A stretch of 64,000 nucleotides of DNA. It comes from Thermosipho sp. (in: thermotogales). Its GTDB lineage: Bacteria > Thermotogota > Thermotogae > Thermotogales > Fervidobacteriaceae. A program made the translations under genes and the position numbers. Where the stretch lies: positions 37,532 through 101,531 of the forward strand of contig JACDNZ010000005.1 in the NCBI GenBank assembly GCA_017656345.1. The letters are read 5' to 3'. The first letter of the stretch is position 1; every line of letters starts with the position of its first letter. The notes below the pieces were generated by a model, which was not told where the DNA came from, made no database searches, and worked only from the letters and a program-made list of their open reading frames with translations. This document shows positions 1 through 8,047 of the stretch, piece by piece.

Positions 1-189
1 CGGACTATGACCGTTGGGGCATCTGACAAACCATCTTTTAAAGTGCTTACCTTGACGCAGTATTAGACGGCCTTCTGCGCCGCATATTTCGCACAGAGCT
101 TTGCCTACCTGGGTCTCTGACGGTTCTCGATAACCGGTGTGAAGCAACGGGTGGTCAGGGTACTCTTTATAAGCACAGTTACCTTTCAT
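1..189 (-). CDS. Partial zinc-ribbon-like protein (3' end outside the window)
   Basis: A reading frame opens at the ATG on the minus strand at 189 and stays open for 63 codons to the window edge. A GGTGAT ribosome binding site lies just upstream. The visible part contains CEICG followed about 20 residues later by another Cys (VRCPNGH), which looks like half of a zinc ribbon. It is the last visible gene of the leftward accessory block. Function is not recognised. Confidence 0.55.
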   Translation of the reverse strand, partial: MKGNCAYKEYPDHPLLHTGYREPSETQVGKALCEICGAEGRLILRQGKHFKRWFVRCPNGHSP

Positions 190-226
190 TGCCATCACCA
201 GCCTTAAATATTGTATAGCCTGATGG

Positions 227-529
227 CTAATCTAAATACTTCTTAACAAAATCAATCAAAGCCATTCCTTCTTCCGTTAATACAGTTCCCCTTCCCTCGC
301 AGTCTGGACATTCATATTCTTCTGGCCCATCTGGTTCAAAATATCCTAACTTTTCCATTTCAGTCTTGACTTTAGGCCAATACTCATCGGGTTTTAATCC
401 TTGTGTTTCATATTTTTTAATAATCTCAATTTCTTTTTTAAGATATTCATTCCATTCGGGATCACCTATATATCCACTACCATCACATTCAGGACATATT
501 TTTTCAAGTTTAGCAAGATCAATAATCAT
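227..529 (-). CDS. Small protein with two DnaJ-type CxxCxGxG zinc motifs
   Basis: This is a 100-aa protein carrying two cysteine motifs, CPECDGSG near the N-terminus and CPDCEGRG about 60 residues later. Both match the CxxCxGxG repeat of the DnaJ zinc-finger domain. There is no J domain, so it is not a DnaJ chaperone. The two motifs probably join in binding one zinc ion (family knowledge). The start is placed at 529 because GGAGGTG sits six bases upstream; an in-frame start fifteen bases earlier lacks such a site. Its exact role is unknown. Confidence 0.7.
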   Translation of the reverse strand: MIIDLAKLEKICPECDGSGYIGDPEWNEYLKKEIEIIKKYETQGLKPDEYWPKVKTEMEKLGYFEPDGPEEYECPDCEGRGTVLTEEGMALIDFVKKYLD

Positions 530-592
530 AAACAACACCTCCACTATGCTTAAAAATTATATGGTGATAGCCAGCGCAAAATTAAGCGCGGC

Positions 593-1036
593 TTAACCTG
601 CACTGGCTTCATCCCCCAGTAGTTCCGGGTTTTCATACACATTTCCAACCACTTCATAAGGCGCATACCCGTATTCATTGACATAAAGTGAGTAACCGCC
701 TTCCTTTTGCCCAACCGGCCTCAAATAGAATGAAGCACTACTTTGGTTCCAACAGACAACATACAAATCTTTTTTGGCAACAATAGGCCGCAATATATCA
801 CCTTCAAAAATCAACTGTCCATTTTTATCTTTTAAACCAATGAACATCATCGGATAGGAAAGCACTTTGTTGGGTCCTATATCGTCTGGTAGCACGGCAA
901 AAAAGGATGATAACGTTCCATCATCGTGCATTGTGGAAAGAGTTTCAATGCCGTCTATATCATAAGAAATCATTGCAACCTGCTCCATCTTCTTGGTTTT
1001 ATAGTTATAAACTCGCATCTTAGGTATCACTTTCAT
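593..1036 (-). CDS. YopX-family phage-type protein
   Basis: This 147-aa protein shows the YopX family pattern: an N-terminal RVYNYKTKKM segment, then FIGLKDKNGQLIFEGDIL in the middle, and a C-terminal VVGNVYENPELL. YopX proteins occur in phages and mobile elements of Firmicutes, and their biochemical role is not established. The ATG at 1036 is preferred over the GTG directly before it because GAGGGG lies four bases upstream of the ATG. It follows the truncated methyltransferase by about 30 bases in the same orientation, which fits a phage-derived gene cluster. Confidence 0.75.
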   Translation of the reverse strand: MKVIPKMRVYNYKTKKMEQVAMISYDIDGIETLSTMHDDGTLSSFFAVLPDDIGPNKVLSYPMMFIGLKDKNGQLIFEGDILRPIVAKKDLYVVCWNQSSASFYLRPVGQKEGGYSLYVNEYGYAPYEVVGNVYENPELLGDEASAG

Positions 1037-1066
1037 CACACCCCTCTACTTTAGTTTTTGCTTGGC

Positions 1067-1624
1067 CTATAAGCCTCTCCCCCGTTTTGCTTTTGTCCTA
1101 TAACAGTGCCATCTGTACGGGCTGGCAACCTCACGCTTTCCGGCCGTGCTAAATCCCTGGCAGGGAGGCCCGCCCACTACCAGGTCCACTTCCCCGGGTT
1201 TCATCCCAATGGCGTCCAAAATATCTTTCCCGCTAATTTTCCTAATGTCCCCGAACCAGAAGTTTCTTACCGGTGGAGTATCAGCCGGCCGGTCTCTTAT
1301 CCATCCGGATCCGCTTATTATCCCTTTATAGACTCCCTCTTTTTTCTGCTGTCTAATTTCTTCCTCAAGTACCTTGTTCAGCCGCTCTTTATCCTCCGGC
1401 TCTACGTAGTGTATGTTTATCGGATAGCTTCCCAGGTTAACCATATATGTCAGGGCTGAATAGGCATCATTATCAACAGCTGCCACCACTTCAAAACCAG
1501 CCTGGATAAGTCCGGTGCTGAAACCTCCGCAGCCGCAGAATAAATCTACAGCAGTTGGCCTCTTTTTGTGCGGAAGCCAGAGGCCAGAATTATGGTATTG
1601 AAATCCAGTTACACCCAACATCAT
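1067..1624 (-). pseudogene. C5-cytosine DNA methyltransferase, truncated after motif IV
   Basis: The 185-aa product starts like a complete DNA (cytosine-5) methyltransferase. Motif I ([13 protein letters not shown], the AdoMet-binding loop) lies near residue 27, and the catalytic motif IV ([12 protein letters not shown]) with its Cys nucleophile lies near residue 150. After KREV the frame runs into a short basic tail and stops. The ENV motif VI, the QRR motif VIII, the target recognition domain and motifs IX-X are all absent. Such enzymes are normally over 300 residues, so this is probably inactive unless a second chain is supplied elsewhere. Its start overlaps the stop of the DUF1064 gene (ATGA), so it was once translationally coupled. 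Confidence 0.75.
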
Positions 1625-2070
1625 TCAACCACCTTGAGGCTGTATTCCGGATATTTATACTCAAACAATTTTCGTTTAAGCATAAATACCTTGGTTTTAT
1701 ATCCCTTCACGTCAACAATTTCTATTTCCCCATTAGGATAGACAATTTTAAAATCAGCCGTGTATGTAATAGGGCGGCGTTTCTTGCCGTCTTTATTGAC
1801 AAAGCCTTCTTGTAAGATAAAAGTGGGCTGCAGTTCAAAGGCAACAATCTCTCCTGCTTGCAAACGGAGTTTTAAATCCTGGTAAAACTGTGCCTCCTTG
1901 ATACTGTCAAATACATGCCCGTCTATTGTGACTTTTTGTGCTCGATACTTGTTGGGTTTTTTCTCTGGCAGGAGGATGTTTTTGTGGCCCCGCTTGTTTA
2001 ACTGTTCGAGTATTTGTTTCTGATATTTTGGGGGAAAATCATTAATCTTAAAATTCACCGTAATCACCAT
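1621..2070 (-). CDS. DUF1064 family phage protein, putative nuclease fold
   Basis: This 149-aa protein matches the DUF1064 pattern: a [21 protein letters not shown] segment early, ELQPTFILQ in the centre, and TADFKIVY followed by VDVKGYKT near the C-terminus. The spaced acidic and lysine residues (E in KEAQ, D in ADF, D-x-K in DVKG) resemble a PD-(D/E)XK nuclease core. That assignment is inference from the family. DUF1064 genes are common in phage replication and packaging regions. It overlaps the following methyltransferase gene by four bases and the preceding small membrane protein gene by 23 bases, so the three form one operon. Confidence 0.8.
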   Translation of the reverse strand: MVITVNFKINDFPPKYQKQILEQLNKRGHKNILLPEKKPNKYRAQKVTIDGHVFDSIKEAQFYQDLKLRLQAGEIVAFELQPTFILQEGFVNKDGKKRRPITYTADFKIVYPNGEIEIVDVKGYKTKVFMLKRKLFEYKYPEYSLKVVE

Positions 2071-2236
2071 CCTGCAAAAAAGAAAAAATATTATGCAAGG
2101 AAGTTGCTAACCCAAACAGGAAAATTGGGTATCCTTCTAGCGGTAAATTTACTGCAATTAAAAAAAAGCCAAAACACATAATAAAACAACTTCTAAACAT
2201 TGCTTTTTTCTTAACTTGCATTGTCTCTGGATGCAT
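2048..2236 (-). CDS. Small membrane protein
   Basis: A 62-aa frame starts with ATG preceded by GGGGGA at good spacing. After a short basic N-terminus it contains a long hydrophobic stretch (FRSCFIMCFGFFLIAVNLPL, then IFLFGLATSL) that would form one or two membrane helices. The 3' end overlaps the DUF1064 start, so it is likely co-translated. I do not recognise a family. Confidence 0.5.
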   Translation of the reverse strand: MHPETMQVKKKAMFRSCFIMCFGFFLIAVNLPLEGYPIFLFGLATSLHNIFSFLQDGDYGEF

Positions 2237-2310
2237 AACAATCCCCCAAATAAAACATTATCTTAACAATTACATTATATATAAATACAAAAGTAAGCAT
2301 CAACCAAATA

Positions 2311-2895
2311 CTAATATTTTGATGATAAATCGTAAAAAATAATAATAAGTGCATTAATCTTTTTTGAAAGCTCCTGCAGGCTGTAACTGTCTTTTGCTGG
2401 TATGCGTAAAAGAGGCAGTTCTGCGTCTTTAAACACCATGTCCATAAACTGGTCCCGCTCTTTCCTGTTTCGCCTTGTATGCGATGAGTCATCCAGTTTG
2501 ATAGCCAGTATAGGGGTGATATTTTCTGTATCGCAGATTAAAAAATCAACGTGCTTAGATCTTATCTTATTAAATTTTATCTTAAATTTTATCTTATTAA
2601 AAAAACTCTGCCGGTGCTCTGTTGTTTTGGCCAGGTAAAACACATCGGCCAACCTTACTTTTGGGAAAATATAGTAGCCGTACTTTTCATTCCACAGAGT
2701 AAGCACTTCAAAAAAAGACCTCTCTGCTGCAGAAAAGAAATACTTGGTTTTTCTGGAAGGAAGTTTTGTTCTCGGCACTTTCGGACCTCTCTGAGGAGAT
2801 GATAGCCATTTTTGTACTCTTAAAGCTATTAGCAATTTTGCTATAAAAGCTATAATCCACACCGCTGTTATAATCAGAGAAATATAAAAAAACAT
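2311..2895 (-). CDS. Membrane-anchored DUF2726 protein
   Basis: This 194-aa protein begins with one transmembrane helix (SLIITAVWIIAFIAKLLIAL). A DUF2726 domain follows: FFSAAERSFFEVL, then FPKVRLADV, then KHVDFLICD, then AIKLDDSSH and LPLLRIPA. The domain has a restriction-endonuclease-like layout (Asp in VDF, Asp/Glu in KLDD), so a nuclease-related role is possible; this is inference. The start follows AAGGGGGATGAG. It is the first gene behind the leftward promoter at 2938-2966, so it probably leads the accessory operon running down to position 1. Confidence 0.75.
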   Translation of the reverse strand: MFFYISLIITAVWIIAFIAKLLIALRVQKWLSSPQRGPKVPRTKLPSRKTKYFFSAAERSFFEVLTLWNEKYGYYIFPKVRLADVFYLAKTTEHRQSFFNKIKFKIKFNKIRSKHVDFLICDTENITPILAIKLDDSSHTRRNRKERDQFMDMVFKDAELPLLRIPAKDSYSLQELSKKINALIIIFYDLSSKY

Positions 2896-2937
2896 ATATA
2901 ACTCATCCCCCTTAATAAGATATATATTTTACTTATA

Positions 2938-2966
2938 ATTATAACACAATACAAGTATTTGGTAAA
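2938..2966 (-). promoter_or_regulatory. Promoter with shared operator, leftward accessory operon
   Basis: Read on the minus strand, TTTACC is followed by the 17-base spacer AAATACTTGTATTGTGT and then TATAAT. The spacer matches the operator found in seven other promoters of the window (TATTGTG abutting the -10). It lies about 45 bases upstream of the DUF2726 gene. Confidence 0.7.
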
Positions 2967-3062
2967 GGAAGGATAAAAAAGCCAATTAATTCTTCTGGCC
3001 TTCCGGATACATTCCGTTGCACCTCCCTCCCCTCCATGAATTAACGGGCCTTCTGAACGTGG

Positions 3063-3114
3063 GATAGCGGTTTTTACCGCAGATTAGCCGGCATTCCGAC
3101 GGTTAACCGCTATC
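3063..3114. repeat. Imperfect stem region in a 269-base gap
   Basis: Between two leftward genes (2896-3164) there is an inverted repeat with arms GATAGCGGTT (3063-3072) and AACCGCTATC (3105-3114). A smaller GCGG/CCGC pair is nested in the left half. The segment is richer in G+C than its surroundings and has no clear frame. It could be a structured RNA, a terminator without a T tract, or a protein site; I cannot tell which. Confidence 0.4.
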
Positions 3115-3164
3115 ATTACCTTGGCCTGGGATCACGCTCCCCTTCCCCGCAGGCATTGAGCGCT

Positions 3165-3905
3165 TTAGTGGTAATATCCAAAGCCTCGACCTTGTCTGCG
3201 CCGGACTGGCAGCCGTATCTGGTGCATTTGAACCAGTCCTAAGAAATATCTCCATTTAGTGCTGTAACTTTCCAGTATTTTATAAAGACTGCTGTTTTCC
3301 TGTATATCGTAAATATTCTTCAGCTGTTTTCTGGCATCTTCCGGCGTCAACCATTCAAGCGGTTTTGTGGGAATATCCTTGGCAATAATATGTGCCAGCA
3401 AAAAATCATAATGGTCATCCAGTTGAATATTTTTGTCAAGTGCGTCATTAATGAACCGCTGCAGTTCCTCTAAAATGTTTATGAAATTGGGATCATAGCA
3501 CCAGCTGTTCTCATCGTTATAAGACTTTACTGCTTTATCCACCAGCGGCTTAAGCTCGTCTAAACTGTAATCGTTCAGGTCCACATCAACCGTGGTAATT
3601 CCTGCGCACCCGGACTTTTGCAGTACCTTTACAACATTAAAAAGTCTGTCTTTCAAAAACAGTACATAGATATTCTCATTTTTATTAAGCGCCAGGTAGC
3701 GGTTAAATTTTTTTAACATATCAGAGGTTACCAATTGTTTATAAGTCAACTGGTGTTTAACGCCAAACCCAGGCAAAGCCAATAAAGCACCGCTGTTAAC
3801 AAACACTCTAATAACAGACACCCCGAGAACAATCAGAATAAGAAAAATCAGCGCAAAACATACTAGAACAAAGACTGCTGCACCGGTAAATGGGTTTTCA
3901 AACAT
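3165..3905 (-). CDS. Hypothetical protein with N-terminal membrane helix
   Basis: This 246-aa protein carries one strong transmembrane segment near residues 10-35 (AVFVLVCFALIFLILIVLGV). A soluble, mainly helical region of about 200 residues follows, with no motif I recognise. It ends in a basic tail (PVRRRQGRGFGYYH). The start at 3905 is chosen because GGGGTGG lies five bases upstream; a start 33 bases earlier lacks a clear site. It lies downstream of recJ in the same direction, with a weak CCCGG/CCGGG hairpin between them at 3961-3978. Confidence 0.6.
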   Translation of the reverse strand: MFENPFTGAAVFVLVCFALIFLILIVLGVSVIRVFVNSGALLALPGFGVKHQLTYKQLVTSDMLKKFNRYLALNKNENIYVLFLKDRLFNVVKVLQKSGCAGITTVDVDLNDYSLDELKPLVDKAVKSYNDENSWCYDPNFINILEELQRFINDALDKNIQLDDHYDFLLAHIIAKDIPTKPLEWLTPEDARKQLKNIYDIQENSSLYKILESYSTKWRYFLGLVQMHQIRLPVRRRQGRGFGYYH

Positions 3906-4075
3906 TGAAACCACCCCACTTCTATGCTGGCCTATCATTCTGACAATATTTATCTTAAGACCCGGCCAACTAACCGGGCCCTGATAACTTTATAAAGGAG
4001 AAAACCGTCCTTTTCTACAGGAAGATTATACTCCCTATTTTCTCGCATCATTCCACTTTTCCTTTTCGCATTGCA

Positions 4076-5812
4076 TTAAGCCTCTTTTGCCTGGACGGCC
4101 GGGCTTAACACGGAGGTTTTAATGTCCTTTATCTGCAGCTGTACTTCATACTTTCCTTTATACTCGTTAATATCCAGGCAGAAAACTATATCTATCATTC
4201 TTGGTTTTTTGAGTTTCTCCATGTAAAGGTCTGCAATGCCAAAAGCAATGCCTTTGATTTTTTTGCCGTTCACCATTCCTCCGAGACGCAAATGTTTTTT
4301 ATCTTTGCCTACAATTGCTGTATCAGGATAACCACTTACTTCAAGGCCGGTCATCAGAAAACACGGTCTTTTATTACCTACGCCAAACGGCGCCAGTTTT
4401 TCCAGTTCATAGGCCAACCGGTAGGTAATATCATCGGGAAAAAGTTCCATGATTATATCAATCTTTGGCACCCATAACTCTGGGTTTTCTTTTCTCAATT
4501 TCTTAGCCCTATCATTAAGTCTTCTTCTAAATTCCTCGATATTATCATTACGTATTGTAAAGCCGCAGGCATTTTCATGTCCCCCAAATCTTTCTAAAAG
4601 CTCTGCTTCTTCTTTTATAAAGGCGTAAATATCGAAATCATCAATACTTCGCCCGCTTCCTTTAAGTATTCCTTCATTTTCAGTGTCGGTTAAAACCAAC
4701 GTTGGCTTGTAAAAACGGTCGCGTATTCTCCCGGCAACTATACCAATTACTCCCTCTGATATACCCGGGCAGTCTATCACGAGAAAATCATCATCATAGT
4801 ATAAATCTTCCACCAACTGGGCACACAAGTCTTCTGCTTCTTCTTGCAGGTCGCGGCGAAGGTCGTTACAGTCCTTTAGAAATTCTGCATGGGCGTAAGC
4901 CTTTTCAAAATCTTCTTTCTCAAGTAAAAGTTCTACTCCAATTTTCGGGTCGGAGATCCTCCCTGCAGCGTTGAAGTGAGGCCCTAAAATATAACCTATA
5001 TGCCCTGTATTAATCTTTTTATTGTTAAGCCCTACTCTATCAATTAATACTTCAAGTCCCAGGCGTTTTGGGTTATTAAGTAATTTTAAGCCTTTCTTAA
5101 CCAGTGTCCGGTTTTCATCAATCAGAGGCACAACATCAGCTACAGTTGCCAGAGCGACCAGGTCGAGTAATTCCTCAACTTCTGTATCAGTAGTTCCCAA
5201 GATTTTATTAATGGCCAGGACCAGCTTATATGCTACTCCGCATCCACAGATATTCTTGTTTGGGTACTCGCAAGTTTTCTTTTTAGGGTTGACTATAATA
5301 CACGATGGCAGCTGGTCACCGGGTTCGTGATGGTCTGTAATGATTACTTCCATACCTAATGCCTGTGCCAGTTCTACTTCTTCAACAGCTGTAATACCGC
5401 AGTCAACGGTAATGATTAGGTCAGCTCCCATCTTTTCTTTTATCTCAATAACTGCGTTGCCGTTTAGCCCATATCCTTCGGACCTTACGGGTATGTAATA
5501 ATCAAGATTATCTGTGTGCCGCGACAGATAATCCAATAGGAGTGCTGTGCCTGTCACTCCATCAACGTCATAATCGCCGTATATGACAATCTTATTTTCC
5601 CTGGCTATATGATTGATAACTGTTTCAACTGCTTCTTTCATCCCATCCAGAATAAACGGATCATATTCCTTTTTGGGTGTGTCACTCAAAAACTCTTTTA
5701 TGTCCTCCGGACTGGTTATACCTTTTTGCAACAGGATGATTTTTATTATCGGGTTCAGGTCTGCTGCAATATCATCTTTTGGCATATCCAGCAAGCGCCA
5801 TTGTTTAATCAT
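4076..5812 (-). CDS. recJ: Single-stranded-DNA-specific 5'-3' exonuclease RecJ
   Basis: This 578-aa protein is a full-length RecJ of the DHH phosphoesterase superfamily. Motif I is YGDYDVDGVTGTALL near residue 78, followed by ITVDCG, then TDHHEPG (the DHH motif), then ATVADVVPL. The DHHA1 domain follows with GRSIDDFDI and FGGHENACGF. The metal-binding aspartates and histidines are all present. RecJ degrades single-stranded DNA 5' to 3' in recombination and repair, and here it may process element DNA in replication or transfer. Most hosts have a chromosomal recJ, so this is probably an extra copy. GAGGTGAT precedes the start. The promoter at 5844-5872 carries the shared operator. Confidence 0.93.
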   Translation of the reverse strand: MIKQWRLLDMPKDDIAADLNPIIKIILLQKGITSPEDIKEFLSDTPKKEYDPFILDGMKEAVETVINHIARENKIVIYGDYDVDGVTGTALLLDYLSRHTDNLDYYIPVRSEGYGLNGNAVIEIKEKMGADLIITVDCGITAVEEVELAQALGMEVIITDHHEPGDQLPSCIIVNPKKKTCEYPNKNICGCGVAYKLVLAINKILGTTDTEVEELLDLVALATVADVVPLIDENRTLVKKGLKLLNNPKRLGLEVLIDRVGLNNKKINTGHIGYILGPHFNAAGRISDPKIGVELLLEKEDFEKAYAHAEFLKDCNDLRRDLQEEAEDLCAQLVEDLYYDDDFLVIDCPGISEGVIGIVAGRIRDRFYKPTLVLTDTENEGILKGSGRSIDDFDIYAFIKEEAELLERFGGHENACGFTIRNDNIEEFRRRLNDRAKKLRKENPELWVPKIDIIMELFPDDITYRLAYELEKLAPFGVGNKRPCFLMTGLEVSGYPDTAIVGKDKKHLRLGGMVNGKKIKGIAFGIADLYMEKLKKPRMIDIVFCLDINEYKGKYEVQLQIKDIKTSVLSPAVQAKEA

Positions 5813-5843
5813 GTTTACATCACCTCATTATTAAACTAACATC

Positions 5844-5872
5844 ATTATACCACAATATTTATATTGTGTGAA
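5844..5872 (-). promoter_or_regulatory. Promoter with shared operator, recJ
   Basis: On the minus strand TTCACA is followed by a 17-base spacer (CAATATAAATATTGTGG) and TATAAT. CACAATAT and ATATTGTG form a near-perfect palindrome that overlaps the end of the -35 and fills the spacer. A bound protein would block RNA polymerase. The start codon of recJ lies about 30 bases downstream. Confidence 0.78.
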
Positions 5873-5936
5873 ATAGACAATATCATTAACATTAACTTTT
5901 TACAAGAAGCAGATACCAACACAAGTCTGTAAGATT

Positions 5937-6208
5937 TATACATAAATAAATATGCTCGTTATGCTGCACGATAAAGTAATCTGGATGAGCATTTATGTAG
6001 AAATATACATAAATAGCAATCAATGCTTATGTGAATCCTGAGACTGAGCTTTGTGTTTATGTATAAATATACATAAATAACACATGTAAACCTCTTGCAG
6101 TTTACAAAATAGCCCTGTTATTTATGTAGAAATATACATAAATTAAGTTAACATAACTACTGTTCCCGGATATATAAGGAATAAATTTATGTAGAAATAT
6201 ACATAAAT
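5937..6208. repeat. Four palindromic iterons at 64-65 bp period plus a half site
   Basis: Four 24-bp palindromes occur at 5991-6014, 6055-6078, 6120-6143 and 6185-6208. Each has arms ATTTATGTA and TACATAAAT around a six-base centre (GAAATA, or TAAATA in copy two; copy two also begins with G instead of A). A half site with TACATAAAT lies at 5937-5947. Start-to-start distances are 64, 65 and 65 bases, close to six helical turns. Such regular arrays are typical of iteron origins and partition centromeres (established knowledge). The block lies between the leftward recJ operon and a rightward HTH gene. A further half site occurs upstream of parM at 18381-18391. Confidence 0.75.
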
Positions 6209-6657
6209 AAATTATTTGCCCCTGAAGTCAGCTTAGTATCATAAGTAATTTAGATTGAACAAGGCTGCGCCGGCATATAAAGTTTCACTTTAAATAACGC
6301 CAGGGCTATCGCCTTTTTAATTAAACACACAAAGTAATACTTAACATACAATTTGCTGTTTCACTGGCAGGAATTTGTTGTTATACAGCGAATGCTTTAG
6401 GTAAAAAAAACTTAATAATAATATGACAACAATATACAACTGTCGTGAGAACAATGCTATTCGGCGTTTTTAACAAAACCTGCTATTAAAATTAATGCGG
6501 GGTGATGATAATAATATGATAAATGAAGGTAAAAAGATGAATGGTAATGATGATAAAAAGATGAAATGAGTGTGAATGAAGGTAATAAGATGATAATGTG
6601 AATATAAAATCAGAACGGTGTGAAGCATTGCTTAAAAATAAGGGGGGGTTAGTAAAA
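6209..6657. other. AT-rich non-coding leader with three direct repeats
   Basis: No convincing gene lies here. The part from about 6400 is very AT-rich. Three imperfect direct repeats of about 23 bases based on AATGAAGGTAAAAAGATGA occur at 6521-6543, 6546-6567 and 6574-6596. A 17-codon frame at about 6516-6569 (MINEGKKMNGNDDKKMK) has a GGGGTGATG site upstream and might be a leader peptide, but the repeats alone could create it. Its place between iterons and HTH gene fits a melting or control region. Confidence 0.4.
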
Positions 6658-7266
6658 ATGGATGGAGCGTTTGAAGAGCAATGGTTTTCAATCAAGGAAA
6701 TAGCTGATATGACCAACATTAGTGAGCCCACAGCCAGGAGGTATGCTAGTAAGTTCAGTGATTTTTTAAGGACAAAGCAGTATGGCAGGGTTACTAAGTA
6801 TGGCCCGGAAACTGCGGATATATTACTGAAAATATCGAGATATTATAATATGGGTATGGAAACTAAAGAGGTCGAGGAACGACTGGAAAAAGAAGTACCC
6901 AGGATCTATGACATGGAAGATGAGGAACAGATGAACCCGACGGAAACAGCGCTGCAACTGAGTTCGCCGGCGTTGTTTTTCACCATGATGGCCATGCAAA
7001 CTGAGCAGATGAATAAGATGCATGAAGCTATTGAACAGATGGGCCTGGTACTAAAGCAAATGGTAGAAAAGGATTCTAGAGAAGTGGAGGAATTAAGGCG
7101 TATTATAGAGGAAATGCAAAATAAACATTATGAGTATATTAAAGAAATGGAACAGGCTCATAAAAAAGAAATAGAACAGTTAAAACGGCAATTTGAGGAA
7201 CAGTTAGATGAATTGAAGAGAAAAAAGCGCTTCTTTTCTTTTAAGCATTGGTTTGACAAGAAATAG
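6658..7266 (+). CDS. MerR-like HTH protein with C-terminal coiled coil
   Basis: This 202-aa protein begins with a winged HTH of MerR type (WFSIKEIADMTNISEPTARRYASKF). From about residue 120 it forms a long Glu/Lys-rich coiled coil (EELRRIIEEMQNKHYEYIKE and onward), ending in a basic aromatic tail (KKRFFSFKHWFDKK). Plasmid and chromosome proteins of this build bind DNA with the HTH and oligomerise or contact membranes with the tail. The ATG at 6658 is chosen because AAGGGGGG lies upstream. Standing right after the iterons, it is the best candidate to bind them as origin, partition or copy-control factor; that link is inference. Confidence 0.75.
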   Translation: MDGAFEEQWFSIKEIADMTNISEPTARRYASKFSDFLRTKQYGRVTKYGPETADILLKISRYYNMGMETKEVEERLEKEVPRIYDMEDEEQMNPTETALQLSSPALFFTMMAMQTEQMNKMHEAIEQMGLVLKQMVEKDSREVEELRRIIEEMQNKHYEYIKEMEQAHKKEIEQLKRQFEEQLDELKRKKRFFSFKHWFDKK

Positions 7267-7310
7267 AACGTCGAATAATGTCGAATTATCGGAACATTTG
7301 TAGAACTATA

Positions 7311-7339
7311 TTGACGAGAATCACCAATAGGTCTATACT
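7311..7339 (+). promoter_or_regulatory. Sigma-A type promoter for the 59-aa protein gene
   Basis: TTGACG at 7311-7316 is separated by exactly 17 bases from TATACT at 7334-7339. It lacks the shared operator. The predicted transcript has a leader of about 150 bases containing a small hairpin (arms TAGATAA and TTATCTA, 7434-7451) before the small gene at 7494. Confidence 0.6.
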
Positions 7340-7493
7340 AAGGGCAAAGTTTGATATGACAATGGATTGTGATTATGCACTTTGGGGTTCTAAATATGGT
7401 ATAAAATCAAAAGGATGGTAAAACCTCTCACGGTAGATAAGAAGTTATCTATGTGCTAAATTTAGAATTTATTACAAAACGGGAGGTTATCCA

Positions 7494-7673
7494 ATGGCTA
7501 TTAATGCAAAGCAATTATGCGAAGATCTACCAAAAGATTGTGTTAACTACGAAAATGGCGTGTTGGTAATTACCAGAAATGGAAAGGTTATATTTTCTGA
7601 AGCTATAGATGAACCTGATGTTGCAGAGGATCGTCTTTGCGAACTAGCAGAACAAGGTCTTATTGTTTTTTAA
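7494..7673 (+). CDS. Small hypothetical protein, 59 aa
   Basis: An ATG seven bases after GGGAGG opens a 59-codon frame ending in TAA. The protein is acidic and well mixed in composition (MAINAKQLCEDLPKD at the start, LCELAEQGLIVF at the end), with no membrane segment and no family I recognise. It has its own promoter at 7311-7339 and its own terminator at 7752-7783, so it forms a single-gene unit with a long leader. That arrangement supports a real, separately controlled gene. Confidence 0.65.
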   Translation: MAINAKQLCEDLPKDCVNYENGVLVITRNGKVIFSEAIDEPDVAEDRLCELAEQGLIVF

Positions 7674-7751
7674 TATAGTGCTAAAAATAGGAGGAGTTAA
7701 AAATACGCAATGATTTGGGCAAATAAAACCCCAGGTGCATAAGCTGCGAGT

Positions 7752-7783
7752 AAACGGGAGTGTATTAAAGCTCCCGTTTTTTA
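7752..7783 (+). terminator. Rho-independent terminator after the 59-aa gene
   Basis: Arms AAACGGGAG (7752-7760) and CTCCCGTTT (7771-7779) enclose a ten-base loop and are followed by a T run. Between this terminator and the next start at 8048 (over 250 bases) I see only the promoter at 7997-8025. Confidence 0.85.
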
Positions 7784-7996
7784 TTTTAATAACAAAAAAA
7801 GATGTGAGCTACTAAACGGTTAATCCCTGGTCCTTTAAATAATTTATCGTTATATCCCGAAAGCCAGTAATAACAACTAAAAGCGATAACGAAATAGGTA
7901 ACATAAAAGGTTTAACGTATATGGCAGGTCGATTAACTAAATATGTTGCCAATTTAAAAGGTATATATGTGTGATTTCGTATTCCTGAATGTTTTA

Positions 7997-8025
7997 TGGA
8001 CGAAATATATGTATTGTGGTAAAAT
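7997..8025 (+). promoter_or_regulatory. Promoter with shared operator, RecD2-like helicase
   Basis: TGGACG, a 17-base spacer (AAATATATGTATTGTGG) and TAAAAT. The spacer is identical to that of the HTH regulator promoter at 14075-14103 except for the last base. The helicase start lies 23 bases downstream of the -10. Confidence 0.72.
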
Positions 8026-8047
8026 TAACTTTACAAGGAGTGATTTG

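Noticed and set aside
7690..7751. Possible riboswitch before the terminator at 7752
   Set aside because: It has GGG/CCC pairing and a TACGCA/TGCGAGTA pair, but it matches no aptamer consensus I know and no gene follows it directly.
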